The notes under the pieces are model-generated. The model did no database searches. It saw only the letters and a list, made by a program, of their open reading frames with translations, and was not told the DNA's origin. This document shows, one piece after another, positions 48,214-56,784 of a stretch of DNA of 64,000 nt. A program made the translations under genes and the position numbers. Where the stretch lies: positions 310,001-374,000 of the forward strand of contig NZ_POUT01000001.1 in NCBI RefSeq assembly GCF_002890915.1, given 5' to 3'. Every line of letters starts with the position of its first letter. The first letter of the stretch is position 1. This DNA is from Stutzerimonas stutzeri (GTDB lineage Bacteria > Pseudomonadota > Gammaproteobacteria > Pseudomonadales > Pseudomonadaceae).

Positions 48214-48237
48214 GGCGGATACGACCCGCCCTGCGCC
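48209..48237. repeat. GTAGGGCGG-family repeat at the stop of the ABM gene
   Basis: CGTAGGGCGGATACGACCCG followed by CCCTGCGCC. The first TAG of the repeat is the stop codon of the ABM gene. It is related to 12794-12864, which overlaps the argA stop. Confidence 0.75.
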
Positions 48238-48287
48238 TGCAATCGCCGCGGGACGCACCTCCACGGGGTCCGGTGTGCACCCGCTGT

Positions 48288-48441
48288 TTGTGGGAGGCCC
48301 GACCTCGGGGCGATGCTTTTAAACTTCTGGCAGGCCTGCTATCGCCGCGAGAGGCGCCTCCCACAGGGTCCAGCGTGGGCTGGTTGGTTTTGTGAGAGGC
48401 CGCGCCCGCTCCCAGGCGATGCTCTTGAACTTTTCTGCTTA
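48288..48441. repeat. Cluster of three GTGGGAGGC...GGGGCGATGC repeat arms
   Basis: Three related arms follow each other: forward TTGTGGGAGGCCCGACCTCG (from 48288), an inverted arm ending GCGCCTCCCACAGG (about 48339-48368), and a decayed forward arm from about 48388. The 287-nt gap between the ABM gene and ldhA is mostly this material. Confidence 0.75.
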
Positions 48442-48500
48442 AGTGACAGCATGGCCTGCGATAAAACGGGCCAGGCCACTCATGTCCACAGAGGCTCCGC

Positions 48501-49490
48501 ATGCGCATCACCCTGTTCAGCAGCAAAACCTACGACCGCGACAGCTTTCTCGCCGCCAACCGGCCGCATGGCTTCGAGTTGCATTTCCTCGAAGCCCGCC
48601 TCGATCCGGACACCGCCACATTGGCGGCGGGGGCGGAGGTGGTCTGCCCGTTCGTCAACGACGTGCTGTCGGCACCGGTGCTGGAGAAGCTCGCGGCCGG
48701 CGGCACGCGGCTGATCGCGCTGCGTTCGGCCGGCTACAACCATGTCGACCTGGCCTGCGCCCAGCGCCTCGGCCTGCCGGTGGTGCGGGTGCCGGCCTAC
48801 TCGCCGCACGCGGTAGCCGAACACACCGTGGCGCTGATCCTGGCGCTCAACCGGCGCCTGCCGCGCGCCTACAACCGCACCCGTGAAGGCAATTTCTCGC
48901 TGCAGGGCCTGACCGGCTTCGACCTCATGGGCAAGCGCGTCGGCGTGGTCGGCAGCGGGCAGATCGGCACGGTGTTCGCACGCATCATGCAGGGCTTCGG
49001 CTGCCAGGTGCAGTTGTACGATCCCTTCCCCAACCCCGAACTGGAACAGCTGGGCATGCGCTACGTGGCGCTCGACGAGCTGCTGGCCAGCAGCGACATC
49101 GTCAGCCTGCACTGCCCGCTCACCGCGCAGACCCGGCACCTGATCGACCAGGACAGCCTGGCCAGCATGAAGCGCGGCGGCATGCTGATCAACACCGGCC
49201 GCGGCGCACTGATCGACACCCCGGCGCTGATCGGCGCGCTGAAGAGCGGCCAGTTGGGCTACCTGGGCCTGGACGTCTACGAGGAGGAGGCCGGGCTGTT
49301 CTTCGAGGACCATTCCGGCCTGCCGCTGCAGGACGACGTGCTGGCCCGCCTGCTGTCGTTCCCCAACGTGATCGTCACCGCGCACCAGGCCTTTCTCACC
49401 GAGGAGGCGCTGGCAGCCATCGCGGCCACCACGCTGGACAACGTCGCCGCCTGGCGGGCCGGGGCGATGCGCAATCAGGTCAGCGATTAA
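48501..49490 (+). CDS. ldhA: D-lactate dehydrogenase (fermentative, NAD-dependent)
   Basis: A 329-residue D-2-hydroxyacid dehydrogenase reducing pyruvate to D-lactate. The Rossmann motif is GVVGSGQIG (about 150-160), with catalytic Arg in LINTGRGALID, Glu in LDVYEEEAGLFFED and His in TAHQAFLT. It is very close to the P. aeruginosa LdhA sequence as I remember it. The 3' end overlaps the converging UDG-like gene by 4 bp. Confidence 0.95.
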   Translation: MRITLFSSKTYDRDSFLAANRPHGFELHFLEARLDPDTATLAAGAEVVCPFVNDVLSAPVLEKLAAGGTRLIALRSAGYNHVDLACAQRLGLPVVRVPAYSPHAVAEHTVALILALNRRLPRAYNRTREGNFSLQGLTGFDLMGKRVGVVGSGQIGTVFARIMQGFGCQVQLYDPFPNPELEQLGMRYVALDELLASSDIVSLHCPLTAQTRHLIDQDSLASMKRGGMLINTGRGALIDTPALIGALKSGQLGYLGLDVYEEEAGLFFEDHSGLPLQDDVLARLLSFPNVIVTAHQAFLTEEALAAIAATTLDNVAAWRAGAMRNQVSD

Positions 49491-50158
49491 CGCTCGAGCT
49501 GGCGCAGACGCGCCTCGAGCAACGCCGGGAAGCGCTTGAACCAGGTCTGGTTCAGCGGCGACGGGTGCGGCAGCGGGTGCAGGACGAACGCGCGGGCATG
49601 GCCCTGCGGGTCCTGCAGCTGCACCTCGAGGTCGGCCGTGAAGCGGTCTTCGCGCGACCAGAAGTCGTCCAGGCGTTGGCGCTGCTCGCGCGGCTGGTCG
49701 ATGCCGAACCAGAGGAACGCCTCGCGGCCGAGGGTGACGATGTGCCGGCCATGCCAGCTATCCACCAGCAGCTGGCGCATCCGCGGATGGAAGCGGCGCT
49801 TGACCGCCATCGACCAGGCCTTGTTGCCGAGCGGCTTGTACGGCACGGTGTTGATCCAGAAATAGTGCCGGCCAAGGGACCGCCCCGCCTCGAAATCCGG
49901 CATCTGCTCGCCATGCAGGTGGCGGTAGAGCACGCGCCGCACGATCTGCCCGCCGGAGCCGATGAACGGCTCGCCATGGCGCACCTCCTCGCGGCCCGGG
50001 TCACGGCCGAAGAAGCAGATCGGCGCGTCGGCGTCGCCCAGGCCGATGATCGGCTCCAGCGGGTCGCGCTCGAAGGTGCGGTAGACCTGCTCGTCGATCC
50101 CCGCGGTATCCTCGGCGAGGGCGCGGAAGGCCTGGCGTTGTTCGCTATCCAGCGGCAT
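49487..50158 (-). CDS. Uracil-DNA glycosylase superfamily protein
   Basis: 223 residues. UDG-fold motifs are FGRDPGREEVRHGEPFIGSG (motif 1 region), WINTVPYKPLGNKAW and the C-terminal HPLPHPSPLNQTW (motif 2). The pattern is nearest to the family 4/5-like UDGs, but the four cysteines of the Fe-S types are not apparent. Substrate range is unknown. ATG 50158 is chosen because the 31 upstream codons are non-family sequence. Confidence 0.82.
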   Translation of the reverse strand: MPLDSEQRQAFRALAEDTAGIDEQVYRTFERDPLEPIIGLGDADAPICFFGRDPGREEVRHGEPFIGSGGQIVRRVLYRHLHGEQMPDFEAGRSLGRHYFWINTVPYKPLGNKAWSMAVKRRFHPRMRQLLVDSWHGRHIVTLGREAFLWFGIDQPREQRQRLDDFWSREDRFTADLEVQLQDPQGHARAFVLHPLPHPSPLNQTWFKRFPALLEARLRQLER

Positions 50159-50202
50159 TCGGGGCTCCTTGGAAACTGTCTGGGCGGGCGATCGGGCGCA
50201 CT

Positions 50203-50305
50203 CGTAGGTTGGCGCTGAGCGCAGCGAAGCCCAACAGGGATCGGCATGCACCTGTTGAGCTTCGTCGCTACGCTCCTCAGGCTACGCGCCCCGAGCCAAC
50301 CTACG
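50203..50305. repeat. Inverted repeat, GTAGGTTGG family
   Basis: CGTAGGTTGGCGCTGAGCGC...CGAAGCCCAACAGG is mirrored by a partial right arm ending GAGCCAACCTACG. It is in the same family as 7220-7341 and ends 5 nt from the DUF3299 stop codon. Confidence 0.75.
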
Positions 50306-50310
50306 ACGCC

Positions 50311-50847
50311 TCAGAGATCATCTTCGTCGACCAGTTCGACGGCGTCGGCGTCGAGTGCGTAGGCCGCGTCGGCCAGGTCGTTGCTGACCGGTTCGACCTG
50401 CAGCCGGCCGTCGACCCACAGCGGCGCGTAGATGTCTTCCAGGGCGATGCCCTTGGGGTAGCGCACCAGCACGATCTGGTTCGGCGGTGGCGGCGGTACG
50501 TGGATGCAGGCGCCGGGATAGGGCACCAGGAAGAACTCGGTGCTGCGCCCGCGGGCATCGCTTTCCAGCGGCACCGGGTAGCCGCCGAGGCGAACCTCGC
50601 GGCCGTCCAGTGCCGCCACGGTCTTGGCCGAGTACATCACCGCCGGCAGCCCGGCCTCCTGCCTGAGCCCGCCCTGGTCGCTGAAGCCCAAGGCCTCGGG
50701 GGTCGCGTGGTCGATCTCGGGCATTTCCTCCAGTGCCTGGCGATCCTCGGGCGGCATCAGTTCGAGCCAGTCGAGTTCCGGCAACGCGGCGTGGGTGGTG
50801 GAAGCGAGTACGAGGCAGCAGAGCAGCGAAACGATGAATGGGCGCAT
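50311..50847 (-). CDS. DUF3299-family periplasmic protein
   Basis: 178 residues. A signal peptide (cut about residue 20, TTHA-AL) precedes the DUF3299 domain, marked by VRLGGYPVPLE and the signature CIHVPPPPPNQIV. The function is unknown; some DUF3299 genes are linked to ABC export systems, but nothing of that kind is adjacent here. A candidate terminator hairpin separates it from the GlsB-like gene. Confidence 0.85.
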   Translation of the reverse strand: MRPFIVSLLCCLVLASTTHAALPELDWLELMPPEDRQALEEMPEIDHATPEALGFSDQGGLRQEAGLPAVMYSAKTVAALDGREVRLGGYPVPLESDARGRSTEFFLVPYPGACIHVPPPPPNQIVLVRYPKGIALEDIYAPLWVDGRLQVEPVSNDLADAAYALDADAVELVDEDDL

Positions 50848-50868
50848 GGCGGCTACGTGGAAAATGAA

Positions 50869-50889
50869 CGGGGCCGCGGAACGGCCCCG
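50869..50889 (-). terminator. Candidate terminator of the GlsB-like gene
   Basis: CGGGGCCG/CGGCCCCG, 8-bp stem with 5-nt loop. On the minus strand a moderately T-rich run (TTCATTTTCC) follows, 7 nt beyond the stop of the upstream membrane-protein gene. Confidence 0.6.
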
Positions 50890-50896
50890 CGGCGAG

Positions 50897-51148
50897 TCAG
50901 TGCTTGCGGCTGGTCACCACGCCGTAGATCACCAGCAGGATGATCGCACCGACCACGGCGCCGATAAAGCCCGCGCCCTCGCCGGCCTGGTACAGGCCGA
51001 GCGCCTGGCCGCCGTAGGTGGCCAGCAGCGAGCCGCCGATGCCCAGCAGGATGGTCATGATCCAGCCCATGCTGTCGTCGCCGGGTTTGAGGAAACGCGC
51101 GACGAGGCCGACGATCAGGCCGATGATGATGGTGCCGATGATGCCCAT
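50897..51148 (-). CDS. GlsB/YeaQ/YmgE stress-response membrane protein
   Basis: An 83-residue protein with three hydrophobic segments and conserved glycines (MGIIGTIIIGLIVGLVARFLKPG, then MGWIMTILLGIGGSLLATYGG). It matches the transglycosylase-associated small membrane protein family, often induced by general stress. ATG 51148 is preferred over an upstream start at 51202, which would add non-hydrophobic residues. Confidence 0.88.
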   Translation of the reverse strand: MGIIGTIIIGLIVGLVARFLKPGDDSMGWIMTILLGIGGSLLATYGGQALGLYQAGEGAGFIGAVVGAIILLVIYGVVTSRKH

Positions 51149-51230
51149 GAATATGCTCCTCAGGTCCGAAAGGGTAACCAATGGACCCGAGGGCTCTGGC
51201 ACCGTTCGCCGCAGCCGGACGGCCGGGCGG

Positions 51231-52316
51231 TCACGGGTGGGGGATCAGCGTCTCCACGGCGGTGATCTGCCGGTCCAGGGTGGCGCGGTCGGGGCAGCGC
51301 AGCGTCGCGTGGCCGACCTTGCGTCCGGCCTTGAAGGCCTTGCCGTAGTGGTGCAGGTGGCAGTCCTCGATGGCGACGACCCGGGCCACCTCCGGCACCT
51401 CGCCGATGAAGTTGAGCATGGCGCTCTCGCCCAGCTTGGCGGTCGAGCCCAGCGGCAGGCCGGCCACCGCGCGCAGGTGGTTCTCGAACTGGCTGCACTC
51501 GGCGCCTTCGATGGTCCAGTGCCCGGAGTTGTGCACGCGCGGGGCGATCTCGTTGGCCTTCAGGCCGCCGTCCACCTCGAAGAACTCGAAGGCCAGCACG
51601 CCGACGTAGTCCAGCTGCTCGAGCACGCGGCCGACGTAGTCCTCGGCCAGCGCCTGCAGCGGGTGGTTGCTGCTGGCCACCGACAGGCGCAGGATGCCGC
51701 TCTCGTGGGTGTTGTGCACCAGCGGGTAGAAGCAGGTTTCGCCGTCGCGGCCGCGCACGGCGATCAGCGAGACCTCGCCGGTGAACGGCACGAAGCCTTC
51801 GAGGATGCACGGCACGCTGCCCAGCTCGGCGAAGGCACCGGCGACGTCGACGGGCTTGCGCAGCAGCTTCTGGCCCTTGCCGTCGTAGCCCAGGGTGCGG
51901 GTCTTGAGCACCGCCGGCAGGCCGATGGCGGCCACTGCGGCATCGAGGTCGTCCTGCGACTGGATGTCGGCGAATTCCGGGGTGGGGATGCCGAGGTCCT
52001 TGAACATGGATTTTTCGAACCAGCGGTCGCGGGCGATGCGCAGCGCTTCGGCACTCGGGTAGACCGGCACGAACTGCGAAAGGAAGGCCACGGTCTCGGC
52101 CGGCACGCTCTCGAACTCGAAGGTCACCAGGTCCACCTCGTCGGCCAGCCGGCGCAGATGTTCCTTGTCGTCGTAGTCGGCGCGGATGTGCTCGCCGAGG
52201 GCCTGGGCGCAGGCGTCCGGCGCCGGGTCGAGGAAAGCGAAGCTCATGCCCAGCGGAGTGCCCGCCAGGGCCAGCATGCGGCCCAGCTGGCCGCCACCGA
52301 TCACACCAATTTTCAT
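51231..52316 (-). CDS. purK: N5-carboxyaminoimidazole ribonucleotide synthase
   Basis: A 361-residue ATP-grasp enzyme of purine synthesis converting AIR, bicarbonate and ATP to N5-CAIR. The N-terminus MKIGVIGGGQLGRML, the ATP-grasp loop TLGYDGKGQ and EIAPRVHNSGHWTIEGAECSQFENH are diagnostic. It follows purE by 60 nt on the same strand; the two act in sequence. Confidence 0.97.
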   Translation of the reverse strand: MKIGVIGGGQLGRMLALAGTPLGMSFAFLDPAPDACAQALGEHIRADYDDKEHLRRLADEVDLVTFEFESVPAETVAFLSQFVPVYPSAEALRIARDRWFEKSMFKDLGIPTPEFADIQSQDDLDAAVAAIGLPAVLKTRTLGYDGKGQKLLRKPVDVAGAFAELGSVPCILEGFVPFTGEVSLIAVRGRDGETCFYPLVHNTHESGILRLSVASSNHPLQALAEDYVGRVLEQLDYVGVLAFEFFEVDGGLKANEIAPRVHNSGHWTIEGAECSQFENHLRAVAGLPLGSTAKLGESAMLNFIGEVPEVARVVAIEDCHLHHYGKAFKAGRKVGHATLRCPDRATLDRQITAVETLIPHP

Positions 52317-52376
52317 AACTCACGGCCCTTCGTTAGGCGGCCATCCGCGCGCGCCGATGGCAAGTGTAGAACCCGC

Positions 52377-52865
52377 TCAGCCGCGCGGGTCCGGGTTGTC
52401 CAGCACGGTCTGGGTCTGCTCGTCGCGGAATGTCTTCAGCGCGGCGTGGTACTCGGGGAATTCGTGGCCGAGGATGCTCGCCGAAAGCAGCGCCGCATTG
52501 ACCGCCCCGGCCTTGCCGATGGCCAGGGTCGCGACCGGCACGCCGGCGGGCATCTGCACGATCGACAGCAGCGAATCGACGCCGGAGAGCATCGACGACT
52601 GCACCGGCACGCCGAGCACCGGCAGGTGGGTCTTGGCCGCGCACATGCCCGGCAGATGCGCGGCGCCGCCGGCACCGGCGATGATCACGCGCAACCCGCG
52701 GGCTTCGGCCTGTTCGGCGTACTGGAAGAGCAGGTCCGGGGTGCGGTGGGCGGAGACCACCGTCACTTCGTGGGGAATGCCCAGTTTTTCCAGCATATCG
52801 GCGGTGTGGCTGAGGGTGGACCAGTCGGACTTGGAGCCCATGATCACGCCTACCAGTGCGGTCAT
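52377..52865 (-). CDS. purE: N5-carboxyaminoimidazole ribonucleotide mutase
   Basis: A 162-residue mutase converting N5-CAIR to CAIR. The opening [14 protein letters not shown] and the segments VVSAHRTPD and [11 protein letters not shown] are active-site motifs of class I PurE. ATG 52865. Its leader (about 100 nt from a TATACT -10 box at 52976-52981) contains an 11-bp hairpin at 52907-52934. Confidence 0.97.
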   Translation of the reverse strand: MTALVGVIMGSKSDWSTLSHTADMLEKLGIPHEVTVVSAHRTPDLLFQYAEQAEARGLRVIIAGAGGAAHLPGMCAAKTHLPVLGVPVQSSMLSGVDSLLSIVQMPAGVPVATLAIGKAGAVNAALLSASILGHEFPEYHAALKTFRDEQTQTVLDNPDPRG

Positions 52866-52906
52866 CGTCGTGCCTCTCTTCGGCGCCTGCGGGCGCATCA
52901 GGAACA

Positions 52907-52934
52907 ACGGCCGCGCTGAAGCCAGCGCGGCCGT
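52907..52934 (-). promoter_or_regulatory. Hairpin in the purE leader
   Basis: ACGGCCGCGCT/AGCGCGGCCGT, 11-bp stem with 6-nt loop, centred about 55 nt upstream of the purE start. It could modulate translation or act as an attenuator or operator; no T-tract is present. Confidence 0.5.
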
Positions 52935-52975
52935 GCAGGAAACATGGCCGGAACCGGTCCGACCGAGGGCCGCGC

Positions 52976-52981
52976 AGTATA
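52976..52981 (-). promoter_or_regulatory. -10 box of the purEK promoter
   Basis: TATACT on the minus strand, about 110 nt upstream of the purE start codon. No good -35 TTGACA is visible, so an activator or relaxed -35 is assumed. Confidence 0.45.
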
Positions 52982-53117
52982 GCGCAAGCCCCGGCCCGCC
53001 GGCACCCGCGACCATGCGCGCGGCAAAGTTCTGAATAGGCGCTAGAGTTGCCCGAAGTCAATTGCGATGCCTTTCAGGAGCGCAGACTGGGCGTTCCTAT
53101 GCACAGGAGACTCCCCC

Positions 53118-54146
53118 ATGACCCAGACCATGAAAGCCGCCGTGGCACATGCCTTCGGCGAACCGCTGCGGATCGAGGAAGTGAAGGTCCCGCTGCCCGG
53201 CCCCGGGCAGATCCTGGTGAAGATCGAGGCCTGCGGCGTCTGCCATACCGACCTGCACGCGGTGGAAGGCGACTGGCCGGTGCGCCCCAGCCTGCCGTTC
53301 ATTCCCGGCCACGAGGGCGTCGGCTACGTCGCCGCGGTCGGCAGCGGCGTGACGCGCGTCAAGGAGGGCGACCGCGTCGGCGTGCCCTGGCTGTATAGCG
53401 CCTGCGGCTGCTGCGAACATTGCCTGACTGGCTGGGAAACCCTCTGCGCCGCGCAGCAGAACACCGGCTATTCGGTCAATGGCGGCTACGCCGAGTACGT
53501 GCTGGCCGACCCCGACTACGTCGGCCTGCTGCCCAAGGCGGTGGCGTTCGACGAGATCGCGCCGATCCTCTGCGCCGGGGTCACGGTGTACAAGGGCCTG
53601 AAGATGACCGAGGCCCGTCCCGGCCAGTGGGTCGTGATTTCCGGCGTCGGCGGGTTGGGCCACGTCGCGGTGCAGTACGCACGGGCGATGGGGCTGCACG
53701 TGGCGGCGGTGGACGTCGACGACGCCAAGCTGGAGCTGGCGAAGAAACTCGGCGCCAGCCTGACCGTCAATGCCCGCAGCGAGGACCCGGTGGCGGTCAT
53801 CCAGCACGAGATCGGCGGCGCCCACGGCGTGCTGGTCACCGCGGTCTCCAACAGCGCCTTCGGCCAGGCCATCGGCATGGCGCGCCGGCGTGGCACGGTG
53901 GCGCTGGTGGGGCTGCCACCGGGCGACTTCCCCACGCCGATCTTCGACGTGGTGCTCAAGGCCATCAGCATCACCGGCTCGATCGTCGGCACCCGCGCCG
54001 ACCTGCAGGAAGCGCTGGACTTCGCCGCCGAGGGCCTGGTCAAGGCCACCATCCATGCCGGCCAACTGGACGACATCAACCAGATCTTCGACCAGATGCG
54101 CGCCGGCACGATCGAGGGCCGCATCGTGCTGAACATGGCCTCGTAG
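53118..54146 (+). CDS. adhA: Zinc-dependent alcohol dehydrogenase
   Basis: A 342-residue medium-chain dehydrogenase oxidising primary alcohols with NAD+. Catalytic zinc ligands are in [11 protein letters not shown] and GHEGVGYV. The structural zinc cysteines are in [17 protein letters not shown], and the NAD-binding [10 protein letters not shown] motif is at about 175. Sequence and neighbours (purEK, LysR, aspA) match P. aeruginosa AdhA. AGGAG lies upstream of ATG 53118. Confidence 0.94.
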   Translation: MTQTMKAAVAHAFGEPLRIEEVKVPLPGPGQILVKIEACGVCHTDLHAVEGDWPVRPSLPFIPGHEGVGYVAAVGSGVTRVKEGDRVGVPWLYSACGCCEHCLTGWETLCAAQQNTGYSVNGGYAEYVLADPDYVGLLPKAVAFDEIAPILCAGVTVYKGLKMTEARPGQWVVISGVGGLGHVAVQYARAMGLHVAAVDVDDAKLELAKKLGASLTVNARSEDPVAVIQHEIGGAHGVLVTAVSNSAFGQAIGMARRRGTVALVGLPPGDFPTPIFDVVLKAISITGSIVGTRADLQEALDFAAEGLVKATIHAGQLDDINQIFDQMRAGTIEGRIVLNMAS

Positions 54147-54167
54147 CGCTTTTCGCGATAACGGGCC

Positions 54168-55094
54168 CTAGCGTTCGAGCGGCGCGGCGGCCGGCTGGCC
54201 GGCGCCGCTTTCCAGCTTGCGCCAGAGCAGCCGCACCGGCGCCTTGCGCACCAGCGCACAGCGGTACAGGCGGATCTCCAGCGGCACCCGCCAGTGCGCC
54301 CCGCCGCTGACCACCAATTCGCCCCGCGCCAGTTCGGCGCTCACGCTCAGGCGCGGCACCCAGGCCAGGCCGAGCTTCTGCATCGCCATGCTCTTCAGGC
54401 TGTCGGCCATGGCCGTCTCGTAGACCGTGGTCGAGCGCAGCCCGCGCTGGCGCAGCAGCGCGTTCACCGAACGGCCCAGCGAGGCGCCGGCGCTGTAGGC
54501 CAGCAGCGGCACGCTCTGCCCGCCGTCGGGATCGAACAGCGGCGCGCCGGCCTCGTCCACCGCGGATACCGGAACGATCTCGGTGCGCCCCAGCGCCAGC
54601 GAGGGGAACAGCTCGGGGTCCATCTGCAGGGTCGCCTCCGGATCGTGGTAGGCGAGGATCAGGTCGCAGGCGCCTTCGCGCAGCGAGTGCACCGCCTCGC
54701 CGACGTTGGTCGCCACCAGCCGGCTGTTGACCGGCACGCCGTCGCGGCGCAGCTGCGCCAGCCATTCGGGGAAGAAGCCCAGCGCCAGCGAATGCGCCGC
54801 GGCGATCTGCAGCACCTCGCCACGCTGGCCCTCCAGGTTGTGCAGGTAGCGCACCACCTCGCCGACCTGCTCGACCATGTTGCGCGCCGTGACCAGGAAC
54901 AGCTGGCCGGCCTCGGTCAGCTCCACCGGTGTGCGCGTACGGTTCACCAGGGTCAGCCCTAGGGTGTTCTCCAGGCTGCGGATGCGCCGGCTGAACGCCG
55001 GCTGGGTGACGAAGCGGCGCTCCGCCGCCTGGGAAAAGCTGCGCGTCGCCGCCAGCGCGACGAGATCTTCCAGCCATTTGGTCTCGATGTTCAT
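54168..55094 (-). CDS. LysR-type transcriptional regulator
   Basis: 308 residues. The N-terminal winged helix (about 5-65) has the recognition helix in SFSQAAERRFVTQPAFSRRIRSLE, and the LysR substrate-binding domain follows at about 95-295. It is divergent from aspA with 177 nt between them, so aspA or the aspartate genes downstream are the likely target; the ligand is unknown. ATG 55094 chosen over an upstream start at 55121. Confidence 0.9.
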   Translation of the reverse strand: MNIETKWLEDLVALAATRSFSQAAERRFVTQPAFSRRIRSLENTLGLTLVNRTRTPVELTEAGQLFLVTARNMVEQVGEVVRYLHNLEGQRGEVLQIAAAHSLALGFFPEWLAQLRRDGVPVNSRLVATNVGEAVHSLREGACDLILAYHDPEATLQMDPELFPSLALGRTEIVPVSAVDEAGAPLFDPDGGQSVPLLAYSAGASLGRSVNALLRQRGLRSTTVYETAMADSLKSMAMQKLGLAWVPRLSVSAELARGELVVSGGAHWRVPLEIRLYRCALVRKAPVRLLWRKLESGAGQPAAAPLER

Positions 55095-55271
55095 GCGGCC
55101 CTCCCGGCGCTGCCTGTGCACAATAACGCTCGTCGACCGAACGGCGTCACAGCATCATTATGCCGATCATGCATGGGGCAGCGGATAACGGCATTGGCCG
55201 CCTGGCGGCCGTAACCCTTATGTTAGCGCCTGTCGCGGCCACTGCCGCTTTCCCCCTGGATAAGAGTCATC

Positions 55272-56696
55272 ATGTCCTGTGCTGCATCCTTTCGCCTCGA
55301 AAAAGACCTGCTTGGCCCGCTCGAAGTACCCGCCGATGCCTATTACGGCATCCAGACCCTGCGCGCGCTGAACAACTTCCGCCTCTCCGGCGTGCCGCTG
55401 TCGCACTTTCCCAAGCTGGTGGTCGCCCTGGCCATGGTCAAGCAGGCCGCCGCCGACGCCAACCGCGAGCTGGGGCATCTCGCCGAGGCCAAGCACCAGG
55501 CGATCAGCCAGGCCTGCGCGCGGCTGATCCGCGGCGAGTACCACGAGCAGTTCGTGGTCGACATGATCCAGGGCGGCGCCGGCACCTCGACCAACATGAA
55601 CGCCAACGAGGTAATCGCCAACCTGGCGCTGGAGCACATGGGCCACGCCAAGGGCGAGTACCGCCACCTGCACCCGAACAACGACGTGAACATGGCGCAG
55701 TCGACCAACGACGCCTACCCCACCGCCATCCGCCTCGGCCTGCTGCTCGGCCATGACACCCTGCTGGCCAGCCTCGACAGCCTGGTGCAGGCCTTCGCCG
55801 GCAAGTCGGCCGAATTCGCGCACATCCTCAAGATGGGCCGCACCCAGCTGCAGGATGCGGTGCCGATGACCCTCGGCCAGGAATTCCGCGCCTTCGCCAC
55901 CACCCTCGGCGAGGACCTCGAACACCTGCGGTCGATCGCCCCGCAGCTGCTGGTCGAGGTCAACCTCGGCGGCACCGCCATCGGCACCGGCATCAACGCC
56001 GACCCCAGCTATCAGGCGCTGGCCGTGCAACGCCTGGCCACCATCAGCGGGCAGCCGCTGAAACCCGCCGCCGACCTGATCGAGGCCACCTCCGACATGG
56101 GCGCCTTCGTCACCTTCTCCAGCATGCTCAAGCGCCTGGCGGTGAAGCTGTCGAAGATCTGCAACGACCTGCGCCTGCTCTCCAGCGGTCCGCGCACCGG
56201 CATCAACGAGATCAACCTGCCGCCGCGCCAGCCGGGCAGCTCGATCATGCCGGGCAAGGTCAACCCGGTGATCCCCGAGGCGGTCAACCAGGTGGCGTTC
56301 GAGGTGATCGGCAACGACCTGGCGCTGACCCTGGCGGCCGAGGCCGGGCAGCTGCAGCTCAACGTCATGGAGCCGCTGATCGCCTACAAGCTGTTCGACT
56401 CGATCCGCCTGCTGCAGCGCGCCATGGACATGCTGCGCGAGCACTGCGTCAACGGCATCAGCGCCAACGAGGCGCACTGCCGCCAGCTGATGGAGAACTC
56501 CATCGGCCTGATCACCGCACTCAACCCCTACATCGGCTACGAGAACGCCACGCGCATCGCCGGCCAGGCACTGCTCAGCGGGCGCGGCGTGCTGGAGCTG
56601 GTGCGCGAGGAGCGGCTGCTGGACGAAGCCACCCTGGCCGACATCCTGCGCCCGGAAAACATGATCGCGCCGCGCCTGGTGCCGCTGAAGGCCTGA
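55272..56696 (+). CDS. aspA: Aspartate ammonia-lyase
   Basis: A 474-residue fumarase/aspartase-superfamily enzyme converting aspartate to fumarate and ammonia. Signatures include the DAYYGIQTLRA start, GAGTSTNMNANEVIAN, and the loop SSIMPGKVNPVIPEA with the catalytic serine. It begins a plus-strand unit with the DAACS symporter 88 nt downstream. Its control is probably by the divergent LysR gene (inference). Confidence 0.95.
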   Translation: MSCAASFRLEKDLLGPLEVPADAYYGIQTLRALNNFRLSGVPLSHFPKLVVALAMVKQAAADANRELGHLAEAKHQAISQACARLIRGEYHEQFVVDMIQGGAGTSTNMNANEVIANLALEHMGHAKGEYRHLHPNNDVNMAQSTNDAYPTAIRLGLLLGHDTLLASLDSLVQAFAGKSAEFAHILKMGRTQLQDAVPMTLGQEFRAFATTLGEDLEHLRSIAPQLLVEVNLGGTAIGTGINADPSYQALAVQRLATISGQPLKPAADLIEATSDMGAFVTFSSMLKRLAVKLSKICNDLRLLSSGPRTGINEINLPPRQPGSSIMPGKVNPVIPEAVNQVAFEVIGNDLALTLAAEAGQLQLNVMEPLIAYKLFDSIRLLQRAMDMLREHCVNGISANEAHCRQLMENSIGLITALNPYIGYENATRIAGQALLSGRGVLELVREERLLDEATLADILRPENMIAPRLVPLKA

Positions 56697-56784
56697 TCAC
56701 CCCGCCGGCCCGGTCACATGGCCGGGCCTCGCTGCGGGCCGCCCGCCGCGGCCCGTCCGCACAATAACAACAACAGGAAATTCC

